DNA from: Euptelea pleiosperma
Taxonomy: Eukaryota; Streptophyta; Magnoliopsida; Ranunculales; Eupteleaceae
DNA: 64,000 nt
Assembly (NCBI GenBank): GCA_035048495.1
Contig: CM068545.1
Location: forward strand, 14,839,702-14,903,701
Reading direction: 5' to 3'
Below are positions 12,401 through 20,283 of the stretch, one piece after another. Within the stretch, counting starts at the first letter, position 1. Each line of letters starts with the position of its first letter. The position numbers were made by a program, and so were the translations under genes. The notes under the pieces were generated by a model. The model had not been told where the DNA came from. It saw nothing but the letters and a program-made list of their open reading frames with translations, and ran no database searches.

Positions 12401-15223
12401 TTAGAATATCCTTCAGACACTCATAGTATTGAATCTTTTTTCGATACAACTGCAGTCTTCCAAACCAAGTTGGATTGATTCCTTGAAAATTATTTACAAG
12501 GAACTTTGCCCATAGATCGAAAATAAGCCCATTCTATCCTTAGTAAATCAGCTTGGTAAACAATAGTAGATGGACAATTTCCGCAGATCATATGGTGGTC
12601 ACATCATCGTCATAAGCCTTTACCCAATGGTATGGGGTCAGCAAATCATATGATGGTCCATTCGGATGTTTGTGGAAATCACTCAGGAGGATGGTCACTG
12701 GCTCACAAAGCTATCAATCAAAGGTATTTTGGCCCCATATGCAAGAAGCAAAGCAAGTTGCTTGATTATGTCCTAGCTATCAAAAGATGGAAAGTTAGTA
12801 CACTTGTCACTTACTGACCATCGTCCAATTCTTAGTCCATGGCCTTTGCATAGTGGGGAATTCACGTTCTCAGACCACTCTCCATAATTTCATCAAATAA
12901 GGGATTTGTTCTTGTAGCCATTGATTACTTCACTTGTTGGGTAGAAGCCATTCTACCAAGTTCTATCACAACTTTTCAAGTTCGAAAATTCTTATGGGAG
13001 CATATTATCTACCGATTTGGAGTTCTCCATACCATTATTTCTCACAATGGTAGCTCCTTTGAGAATTATACTATATCAACTTTTTGTCAAGGACATCATA
13101 TCCGACATCTATTTCCATTTTATCCTCAAGGAAATGGTTTGGTCCAAGCGTCCAACAAAACATTGTTATACAACATGGAGAATACGTTAGAAGCTGAAAA
13201 AGGTAAGTGGGTCGAGATATTGAATAAAGTACTTTGAGCTTATCGAACTGTGCCTTGACGACCAACAAGAGAATCTCCTTATTCATTATCATATGGAACT
13301 GATGTTGTTATTCCTATGGAATTCAACCATTTTGCTACTCAAACATTATCTGTAAAAATTGGGCAAAATGATGATCTCCTCCAGTTCGAATTGGACTTGT
13401 TGGAAGAAAGAAAAATCGATGAGCTCTTCAACATATGATAAATTATCAAAATCAATTTCGAAAAGTGTATAATAAAAAGGTACGTCTGTGAACATTTGTT
13501 ACATGAGACTTACTTAGACAAGTTACTTCTATTACCAAAGAACCGATAGCGGAAAGCTCGGACCCAAATGGGAAGGTCCTTACATCATAGATTGTGTCAT
13601 GGAATATGGAGTGAATTACCTCAAAACAATGTTAGGTGAAACTATTCTCGATGCTTGGAACTCATACAATCTGAAGAAATATTATGTGTACAGTATTTAT
13701 GACTTTACAAGGTGTTGTTGTTCTCGATATTTTCTTATATAATATCATAAGAGCCTAAGTACCTACCATACTCAAGGGAGTTTGGACTCTTATCAAGGGA
13801 TCTCAGGCTCACAACATTTCTCATACAAACCTTTGAGCCTACGCAGACTTCCCAAAGGATCTCGGACTCTATAGATCTTTCAAAACAATCTTGGAGCCTA
13901 AGTAGAAATTCCTAGTCGTCAAGATTCTCAGACTCACAAGATTCATGAATTATGAGCCTAAGTAGAACTATATGTTCTCGAACTTATATAATCGCCCTTA
14001 CAATATACCAGCCTAAGTAAAATATATCATTCTCAGACTCTATATTCGACTAGAAAATATCAAGGCTTAAGAAAATTACTCTATTGGGAGACACAAGGTC
14101 GGACTTCAGATATTTTTTGGATATGTATGGAAAAGACATCTTTACAATTATCAGACAAAGTGTTATGTCAGTACAAAATCAGGTTCGAAAGTATCATATT
14201 GCTAGCCTTTAAAAGGCCCCTAGCATAGTTTTGGTGGGATTACTTGACCCCCCACCTAAGTTAAGTATCACACTTCTTCAGTGTTAAGTAAAGAGCAAGG
14301 GATAGAAAGAAACATTTATTACTTCTGCCATTTATTTTGCTCTAGCTACAGCTGATGGTCGGTATTATCCTTAGCTTTTTTGTTATTGGTGGTACTTTCG
14401 GTTCAAGTATATTCTCAGGTTCTTTCAATTGGCCGTTTACTCGAAGCTTGTCCATTAAATTCTACCAAGTTAATTTTGTAGCATCCTTAATAGCTTGATT
14501 AAGGATACCCTGATATTCATCCTGTAGCATGATTAAAGCCCCTTCCTTATCGTCCGCAAATGCTTCTCTTTCTTTAGCAAACTCTTCTCTCATTTGATCC
14601 ATCTCTTTCTCTAATTCTTCAATCCTAGAATGAGCTTTAACCTTGTTGGCAAGATAGTTCTCTTCAGATTGACGGAGGTTGTCAGCCAACACCTATTGGT
14701 CTTTGAGTCGAGTCATTAAATTTTTCTTCCCATCCTCCCGTACCACCTTCTTGGCATTATATGCCGCCTTCAAATTTTTCTCGATCCTTTGCTTTTCAGC
14801 AAGAACATCATTAGCATCCTCTTCAAGTTTTGAAATTCTATATAAGGCCTCTGACCCCACACAGTTACCTGGTAAAATTTAAGTTTTAGTCGAAGTAATC
14901 AACAACTAAAAATTTCACTCTTAAGTATAAGAGATTACCTTATACCAAGGCGACCAAAATTCCTGGCCAAAGTATTGTCCCAAGGAAGCTGACACTTGTT
15001 CGTGATTAAATGACTAATATCTGAATTACCAAGTCCAGAATCTCCCTCAGTAACAACTATATCATTATTCTCATATGAAGGCTGATAAGGTTTTTGAGAT
15101 GTACCTCTTGTACCACTTTGACCAATGCTAATAACTATATAATGAATTTTTGAGGTTGTCTGTTGAACAGTAGAAGGAATTGGTATCGGAATTGCATAGA
15201 AACCGGTTGAGTAGGTTCTTTTC

Positions 15224-15262
<39 letters not shown>

Positions 15263-18200
15263 TTGCATTAAATTCATTATCTTTAACGTTCCTTTACATT
15301 TTCATTTTCATTTCTCTCTAATCGTAACCCCACGAGTACGTTTCGGAACTGGTGGTCGAGTATCGGCACTTGACGAGTTGTCAGATTAGAAGGCATAATC
15401 TCTCCCTCTTAATCCAAGATGTTCAAGTCAACAGCTGAGCTCAGTGACAGGTGAACCATTTCTTTTATATCTTGACCTTCACTTTCAGTATGTTCAAAAC
15501 TTACAGAAATAGGCAAAGCTGCAAAATAATCTTCAATTCTAGCCGACAAACTTCCCTCATAAACTTCACGCTTTCTCAATTTTCTCGGCTTCTTTGGCTT
15601 TGTAACTTTTCGTGAACCTATACATCACCAAAACTAAAAATCAATGTAACATTGATATTTAAAAATTAATAAAATTAATGACTCAATACCTAACTTATAG
15701 AAATACCTTCTATTATAAAGACCCTAGGAACTTGGGGAACATTCGGGCTAGGTTCTTCCTCCTCCAAACTCCTAATATCCTGAAATCGTAATCAGATCTT
15801 CATTCCATTTCTTATTGTGATTGGGAAGTTCGAGACCTTCGATTATATGTGCCCAACAGGTTTTCTGAGGTAGTACCAAATTTGGTATTTTTATCTTCAA
15901 TTGGACATGTTTTAATCCTATATACATCTTGAATATTAGCAATAGTTACGTTCGGAAGCCCAAGTCTATTACTTTACATAATTTTATCCATAATTCTATA
16001 AAAGTTACATTCATTTGTCCAAGAGCTCGATTAAAATGCACTAATGTGTGTCGGACTAAACGTGCTAGAGGAAGATGCATACTAGTATACAATTGACCTA
16101 CCGTTATACTTATTTATTCCGAGAGCCCCTACCTCACCATGAAATTCGTTGAGCTTAATACCTATATAACTCGGTATATTGTACACTTCTAATTAGGTCA
16201 GGGTCCTTTAAACCCTCAAAAGACGTTGTCATTCTTTAAACATCAAACTATCAAAAATCAACCAACAATAAAGTAAAAAAAATACATGTCTCGAAAAATC
16301 CAAAGAATAACATGGAAGAAAAGGCCGACCTGAATACGAGCAGAGGAACAACTCCAATCTTCACACAGAAAAAATTGGACATGGAAAAAAAACTGACCTC
16401 ATTATATAGGTAAACAACGACCATTATGATCTTGCTACATCCTTATATATAGACAATTCGATAAGTTGGCAATTAATGTAGAATATAGATCGACAAGATG
16501 TAAACACATCGGCTATTGACACATAGGTCCCATTAACTACATTTAATATATTGACTTTTACCTATTCTAAATCAGTGTTTTAAAACTCGTCGAGTTAACT
16601 TGAAACTTGATCGAGTTGACTCGACTCGACTGGTTTTTGAGTTGACTCGATATATAAAACTCGAACGAGTTATAAAAGATTTATAAAGTTTATTTTAGAT
16701 AGAATATTATGGAAATAAAAGTGGTAATATATAATATTTTATACTATATATATATGGGTGTGAATTGGGCTGTCCCGAGCCCAAAATTTCAAGCTTTCTT
16801 TGGGCCTCGGGCTTGGCTGATTTATCTTCGGGCCAGGCCGAAAACTGAAGGGGAGGTCCAAGGTCCAGCCCAACCTATGACCGGGCTTTGGGCCTTGGCT
16901 TTAGGTCAATCCTGGGGAGGAGCCCAAGAAGGGGTGGGGGTCGTGTTTCGGGCTTCGGCTGGGCTTGGGGAGGGGAGGGGGCCCAAGACTCATAATAAAA
17001 TGGGGGAAGGGCCCAAGAAGGGGAGGGGGTGGGGGTCGGGCTTCGAGCTTGGGCTTCAGGCCTGATTTCGGGTTGAGCCGGGTTCGGGCTTTTAGGGGGA
17101 GGCCCCTGGCCCGAAAATTCTAGCTCTATGCCGGGCTGACTTTCGGGCTCAAGCTGGGCTTCGGGCCTCGAGTTGAGTTTTCAAACACTGTTCTAAATCA
17201 TCACTTAATTAAATCTGATTGTGATCAAAACAAGAATTTCTGACCAGCGGAGATGAATAATCTCAACTAGTCAAAAAGGGGGCAAACTGTGAATGTAAAA
17301 AATTGGACACCCAATCACCTTAAAGCACGTGTCCGGCCTCTAATATACATGAAATAAGTATAAACAAAATAATAAGCCAACATTAAATATCTTAGCCAAG
17401 CTAAAGAGCATATTATGCCTACATCATACAATATTAGCCAAGCTAATAAAATTGTTATCAGAGTTATAAAAGTAATTCAAAGATTTATCCGAGATAATAA
17501 AACATAATGAATATACCTAATATCCCTCATAATCCTACATATAATATAGTTTCGGTACATAAAATTATTTACGAATAAATCTAGTATAAGAAAATTCTAG
17601 AAATGTCTAAAATATTGTAGAGAAAAGAAATCGACTTATCAAAGTGCCTCAGTCACTCCTATATACGTCTAATCACCGATCTGAATAGTAAAGCTTATGA
17701 TTAAGTGTCAATCAAAGAATGAGCCTTGTCAATTAACAATTAATCAATTGACATATAACAATTCTTTACCCCTACATTATAATCCAACATGTCAATATCT
17801 CCCAATTTAAAAGCATACTATAAATGGAACTTCAAAAGGTAAGAAAAGGGAGAGATCTCGGAAAAAGGAGAGAAGAAGTAACTTAAAAGAATAAAATGAT
17901 CGAATATGTGTGGCCAGGGACGGAGTCAGGATTTTGATGTGGGGGGGCACAATCCTTTAATGGGTGGCACTTTAAAGAATTAAAATTTAAGGAGGGCATT
18001 AAACTAAAATTTAAAGAGTATTTTGGTAATATAATTTAAAGAATTAAAATTTGAGAAGGGTATTATATTAAAATAGAAGGGTATTTTGGAAATATAATTC
18101 CCCCCCCACCCCCCCGGCTCTGTCCCTATGTGTGGCTGAGATTAAATCTTTTTGTAAATTTTGGCCTCACAATTATATATACCAATATCTTCCTGGGAGC

Positions 18201-18853
18201 ATCAGAAGTCAGCCCTACATTAAGATATAAATAAGCATAGGTAGGAATCACACTGACTGCTGAAACACAATACAAAGAAAATTGTCATCTGATGAATCCA
18301 TAAATTGTACTGAATAAAATGTATTGGGGCTGCTTCATAAATCATACTGGATGTCGCAATTGAACCACTTTGATGTAATTAACACATTCAAGTAACAACT
18401 GGGTTGCTGCTTTAAATCTTGCATACAAGGGATTTTCAATAACATTTGGTATGTGCTTTTCAGATGGGGACAAACTATAAGGCTGCCTTGATCCCACAGA
18501 GAATAAGAGAGACAATACATGGATGGAAGAAGGCAGCAAAGAGGAGAAGGCGGCTAGGCATCGTCAACGATGGTTCAACCATACACACAGATACAAGCAC
18601 AGTCCTCTCGCTCGAAGATGATGAACGCCAGCTGTATGAGAGCCATTCCACCGACACATATGTTGAAATCGAGTTGCAACCTACATCTACTACGACAACC
18701 AGTCCTTTACCAGTATTTGATCATGAATGTTCAAGCAGGATGGGTACGCCTCTCCTTCAGAACTCAACTTCTCTTTCATTGACAACTTCCTTGGGACTTC
18801 AAAAACAAGGAATTCCGAGGTCATTCTCGATGCCGAACAGAAGAGATGAATGA
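404..18853 (+). CDS. MLO-like protein, 3' part (six exons)
   Basis: MLO proteins are plant plasma-membrane proteins with seven membrane segments and a cytosolic calmodulin-binding tail. Family members act in powdery-mildew susceptibility, pollen-tube reception or root touch responses, and some have been reported to be calcium channels. Exons in this window: 404-444, 1949-2119, 2233-2268, 2576-2643, 2746-2806 and 18464-18853, all with GT/AG borders and matching phases. Diagnostic stretches are [82 protein letters not shown] and [20 protein letters not shown]. The last exon starts [16 protein letters not shown] and contains the tryptophan plus basic cluster ([11 protein letters not shown]) expected of the calmodulin-binding site. 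The tail after it is short, about 100 residues, and includes [12 protein letters not shown]; this is more like the MLO4/11/14 group than the mildew-susceptibility group (inference). The 5' half is outside the window. The final intron (2807-18463) is filled with transposons, yet no coding lesion is visible in the exons. Confidence 0.93.
770..1290. repeat. Inverted-repeat (hairpin) elements in MLO intron
   Basis: Related blocks recur at about 785-870, 985-1065 and 1210-1278, each pairing a GGGCTGATTTT...GATGATCTC arm with its reverse complement around a short CCATGGTGA-like centre. The block at 1210-1278 is a nearly complete hairpin with 30-base arms. They look like small MITE-type foldback elements. 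Superfamily not determined. Confidence 0.6.
1686..1796. repeat. 111-bp near-perfect palindrome
   Basis: The segment starts GGGGCCCACATGGAGATGAG and ends with its near-exact reverse complement (CATCTGCATGTGGGCCCC). Arms are about 50 bases with only a few mismatches and an 11-base loop. It belongs to the same foldback family as the blocks at 785-1278 and lies in the MLO intron just upstream of the exon at 1949. Confidence 0.8.
2807..5263. other. MLO last intron, left part, no recognised gene
   Basis: Follows the splice donor after the exon ending at 2806. Several short open frames occur (the longest is 107 codons at 4008-4331 minus) but none resembles a known protein or has a splice context. 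Presumed intron with unidentified old repeats. Confidence 0.5.
5264..5925 (-). repeat. LTR of reversed Tat fragment
   Basis: Reverse complement of the LTR at 17288-18171 without that copy's MITE. It starts TGTGAGGCC, the complement of the LTR end GGCCTCACA. The far end, about 25 bases, is replaced by unrelated sequence starting TGTTATGTTATG at 5926. Confidence 0.8.
6560..6930 (+). pseudogene. Tat antisense-ORF remnant (in reversed copy)
   Basis: From an ATG at 6577 the frame reads [19 protein letters not shown], the PLxPLVxxxL...N pattern common in plant proteins encoded antisense to pol in Tat-lineage retrotransposons. The frame is interrupted by stops near 6707. A more diverged equivalent lies on the minus strand at 15960-16100 of the neighbouring element. 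Function of these proteins is unknown; this copy is dead. Confidence 0.55.
7000..7545 (+). mobile_element. 5'-truncated RTE-type LINE
   Basis: The frame [14 protein letters not shown], then [20 protein letters not shown] and MLRWICV, is the extreme C-terminal part of plant RTE-clade LINE proteins. Multiple frameshifts and stops follow. The element ends in a GATGATGATGA tail, typical of RTE 3' ends. The octamer AATGTTAT flanks it at 6992-6999 and 7546-7553, a target-site duplication. It is inserted in the reversed Tat fragment. Confidence 0.85.
7631..7949 (+). mobile_element. TRIM retrotransposon, copy 1
   Basis: Two LTRs (7631-7749, 119 bp; 7824-7949, 126 bp), each TGTTAGC...TTTAA(T/C)A, enclose only 74 bp. 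The internal part begins with the initiator-tRNA primer site (TGGTATTAGAGC, one change from consensus), then a tRNA T-arm-like stretch (GGTTCAAGTCTCC), and ends in a short purine tract (GAGAGGGTG). No coding capacity. No clear target duplication; the sequence after the second LTR (TGGTATCAG) again looks like a primer site, so a tandem or recombined copy is possible. Confidence 0.85.
8145..9050 (+). repeat. Tat 5' LTR (truncated, with insertion)
   Basis: Aligns with the 3' LTR from about base 120 onward (for example AAATTATTTACGAATAAATC in both). The first 120 or so bases are missing because the reversed Tat fragment abuts here. It ends TTAGCCTCATG, a mutated form of GGCCTCACA. An (AT)n run at 8784-8804 belongs to the inserted solo LTR. 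Confidence 0.8.
8670..9011. mobile_element. Solo LTR nested in Tat 5' LTR
   Basis: A 342-bp block starting TGTTGTAAAC and ending AATCCAACA, absent from the 3' LTR, is flanked by the 5-bp duplication TGGCT (8665-8669 and 9012-9016). TG...CA ends, size and 5-bp duplication fit a solo LTR, probably of a Copia element. No internal domain remains. Confidence 0.8.
9052..9070 (+). other. Tat primer-binding site (degenerate)
   Basis: TGGCGTTGTCTGCAGG directly after the 5' LTR resembles the TGGCGCCGTTGCCGGGG primer site of plant Ty3 elements, with several changes. Confidence 0.5.
9096..9690 (+). pseudogene. Tat gag remnant
   Basis: Recognisable from about 9240 on: [23 protein letters not shown], then [10 protein letters not shown] and, after a frameshift, [12 protein letters not shown] near 9540-9590, corresponding to the CxxH...C zinc-finger-like end of Tat gag, followed by NEGKLKELL. 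The N-terminal capsid part is missing. At least four stops interrupt the frame. Confidence 0.7.
9940..10380 (+). pseudogene. Tat protease remnant
   Basis: Pieces in order: [10 protein letters not shown] near 10050, [21 protein letters not shown] near 10155-10215 and [10 protein letters not shown] near 10280. These are the C-terminal flap and linker blocks of Tat protease. Frameshifts and stops are frequent and the catalytic DxG block is unclear. Confidence 0.65.
10590..11480 (+). pseudogene. Tat reverse transcriptase remnant
   Basis: Conserved RT blocks in order: [27 protein letters not shown], then (after a stop) the CPKDSFP-like block, [22 protein letters not shown] at 10917, and [11 protein letters not shown], where the usual glycine of MPFGLK is changed to valine. 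The connection block [17 protein letters not shown] starts near 11240 and [15 protein letters not shown] near 11420. Stops and indels separate the pieces. Confidence 0.85.
11480..12480 (+). pseudogene. Tat RNase H domains remnant
   Basis: The end of the first RNase H region reads [20 protein letters not shown] near 11805-11865. A second, archaeal-type RNase H follows: [11 protein letters not shown] (11995) and [20 protein letters not shown] (12090), with frameshifted remnants to about 12250. Dual RNase H is a hallmark of the Tat lineage. Not functional. Confidence 0.75.
12500..13700 (+). pseudogene. Tat integrase remnant
   Basis: Broken pieces span this stretch, including the zinc-binding region near 12640-12790, a core block around [11 protein letters not shown] (12920) and the C-terminal GPYI...[10 protein letters not shown] (13570-13685). 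Most frames carry several stops. This is the 3' end of pol, followed at once by the tandem-repeat region. Confidence 0.65.
13751..14100 (+). repeat. Degenerate tandem repeats in Tat 3' region
   Basis: GAGCCTAAGTA-like unit starts recur at 13751, 13835, 13894, 13954, about 14009 and about 14062, with an internal TCTCAGACTC-like block in most units. Spacing is 53-60 bp apart from a longer first unit. Ogre/Tat elements are known to carry such arrays between pol and the 3' LTR. Confidence 0.75.
14300..16420 (-). pseudogene. Antisense ORF region of Tat element
   Basis: Read on the minus strand. From 16100 down there is [16 protein letters not shown], then acidic and lysine-rich low-complexity stretches ([16 protein letters not shown] near 15600). 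An open frame of 108 codons lies at 15261-14935, running through a (GA)n microsatellite, and one of 76 codons at 14692-14462 is a strong coiled coil ([20 protein letters not shown]). These match the antisense proteins found in Tat elements, whose role is unknown. Stops, indels and the microsatellite show decay. Confidence 0.6.
15229..15259. repeat. (CT)n microsatellite
   Basis: About 15 CT units inside the antisense-ORF region of the Tat element. Confidence 0.95.
16573..17190. mobile_element. hAT-type nonautonomous element (618 bp)
   Basis: Terminal inverted repeats CAGTGTTTTAAAACTC and, on the other end, the complement CAGTGTTTGAAAACTC. An exact 8-bp target duplication TTCTAAAT lies at 16565-16572 and 17191-17198. 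The CAGTG terminus plus 8-bp duplication define a hAT-family insertion. The interior has no transposase; it is a degenerate G/C-rich series of GGGCTTCGGGC- and GGGCCCAAG-like motifs, much richer in G+C than the flanks. Inserted in the Tat element. Confidence 0.88.
17288..18171 (+). repeat. Tat 3' LTR (with MITE inside)
   Basis: Starts TGTGAATGTAAAA after the purine tract AAAAAGGGGGCAAAC and ends TTTTGGCCTCACA, giving TGTGA...TCACA termini. Length is about 660 bp without the 222 bp added by the MITE and its duplication. It matches 8145-9050 and the reversed LTR at 5264-5925. Confidence 0.85.
17915..18128. mobile_element. hAT-type MITE in Tat 3' LTR
   Basis: Ends CAGGGACGGAGTCAGG and GGCTCTGTCCCTA are imperfect inverted repeats. 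The 8-bp duplication TGTGTGGC lies at 17907-17914 and 18129-18136. 214 bp, no coding capacity, with poly-G and poly-C tracts just inside the ends. Confidence 0.85.
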
Positions 18854-19101
18854 AACAGAATTCTCCATTGGATAATGTTGGTTTATATAGCATTCTAAAG
18901 TGTTTTTATGTTAGTTCATAGATTGCTTACAAAAAAAAATGTTAGTTCAGAGATAGATGTACAAAATAGTTGATGCAGGAGCTCGGAGTTGGGTGGTTAT
19001 AGAGCTGCGGAAAATCTGCAAGGTTAGTTCATAGATGTATACCATAGATGGGAGAAATTTCAGGATTGAAGATGTATCTTGTAACAAACTGCTTGCTGGT
19101 G

Positions 19102-19107
19102 AATAAA
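19102..19107 (+). terminator. Possible MLO polyadenylation signal
   Basis: AATAAA 250 bases after the MLO stop codon, within a GT-rich 3' region. Position is usual for a plant 3' UTR. Confidence 0.45.
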
Positions 19108-19573
19108 TATATCGGGTATTCTGCAATTTGAAGAAATGTCTTGGATTGTTCCAAGTAATTTATTTTGCTTAGGTAAATCTATATGTGCAAGTCTTATACA
19201 TGACCGGCGTCAACCCCATTCAGTAGATCACCCTTATGATCAGCTAAATCCAAAAATAATTCTGATTTGAGGATTTTGCTCATTCAATCAAATTCCAAGG
19301 TTTTGAAGGTTAATGGAAGGAGAGAAATTTTTACATGGACATCTAAACCTATATTTTTAGATTTCACTTTACACCTCAACACTGCTTGGTGGCACCAAAA
19401 AAGAAAAAAGGAACAGGTTCTGAGGACTGAAGTTTTTGGACAAATTTTCACTGAAGCTCTCGAATGCCAACTCAGCACTGTCAACCATCATTTGATTCTC
19501 GGGATCCATGGATGAGATCTTCGGTAAAAATTTAGGTCTGCAGATCCTGACCCAAAGAAAAAACACACTGCTT

Positions 19574-19600
19574 GTGGTGGTGGTGGTGGTGGTGGCGGTG
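19574..19600. repeat. (GGT)n microsatellite
   Basis: Eight or nine TGG units with one GCGG variant at the end. Confidence 0.9.
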
Positions 19601-20243
19601 TTGAATGTTTTTCTCCTTTCCGAATGAGTGCTTGCCCGTCTCCTAAATCAATGATATTAAAAGTCTTCAATGCTTTTTGAAGATCGTTCAGTGCCCTTAG
19701 GAATGAGTTCCCTAAGGTCATCCATGGTGTAGGACACTTACGGACAGTGCAGGGAACGTAGGAAAGCCAGCATTGCTAGACATGTACAATGTGCCATGGC
19801 AATGCCATGTTGCATTGATTGGCCTATCCCGAGAGTTGTGAGCCTATTGGTAGTTGCTTCGTTTGGCTCTGGCTAGTGCTCGAGGATGATCTTGTAGATC
19901 CATGAACCTACAGTGCTTGAACATGTCCATGGGTGTTCGTAGGTATAGCTGGCCTCAGTGTGGGTGGGAAATTAGGGGTGCCCCATGGTCACAGCTCGGT
20001 GTTCCATTGCGTCGACTTTGGCTAACGAAGCTACAAAATACTAAACAGCAATTGTTCTTTAATGGATTCTGTGGAACTTCTGTTTAGATAACAGCAAGTT
20101 TCAAAATGTGCTCTTCATTCTGAGCCGTTCATTTTCTGAAGAGCAAATTTGGTGGGGTCAGAAACTCCAGAATGGTCTGATTTTTTGTGGGCCCAGCGCT
20201 CATTTGAGTCAAACCACCGGTGACATTATAATAACCGAGGAGT

Positions 20244-20251
20244 TATATAAA
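20244..20251 (+). promoter_or_regulatory. TATA box of CPBP gene
   Basis: TATATAAA 40 bases before the ATG at 20284, implying a transcription start near 20275 and a very short 5' leader if this TATA is used. Confidence 0.45.
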
Positions 20252-20283
20252 CAAATTTTACTTTTTATTTAAACAAAAGAAAA

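Larger units (their letters stand above)
8145..18171 (+). mobile_element. Decayed Tat-lineage Ty3 LTR retrotransposon
   Basis: Order is 5' LTR (5'-truncated, 8145-9050), primer site, gag relic, protease-RT-RNase H-integrase relic (9940-13700), tandem repeats (13751-14100), antisense ORF region (14300-16420, minus), 3' LTR (17288-18171). The antisense ORFs, what look like two RNase H domains and the 3' tandem repeats are all typical of the Tat (Ogre/Retand) lineage. Every coding domain has several stops and frameshifts, so it cannot move on its own. Later insertions are a solo LTR (8670-9011), a hAT-type MITE (16573-17190) and a second MITE (17915-18128). It fills most of the last MLO intron in the same orientation as MLO. 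Confidence 0.9.
18854..20243. other. Intergenic stretch between MLO and CPBP genes
   Basis: Holds the MLO 3' UTR with a possible polyadenylation signal AATAAA at 19102-19107 and a (GGT)n microsatellite at 19574-19600. Short minus-strand frames at 19369-19721, one with a proline run created by the microsatellite, show no family resemblance. Nothing else recognised. Confidence 0.5.

Noticed and set aside
14935..15261. 108-codon minus-strand frame starting with Arg-Glu repeats as a host gene
   Set aside because: The Arg-Glu run is the (CT)n microsatellite read backward and the frame lies inside the Tat antisense region; kept only as part of that pseudogene.
19369..19721. Minus-strand proline-rich small protein
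   Set aside because: The proline run comes from the (GGT)n microsatellite and nothing else in the frame resembles a known protein.
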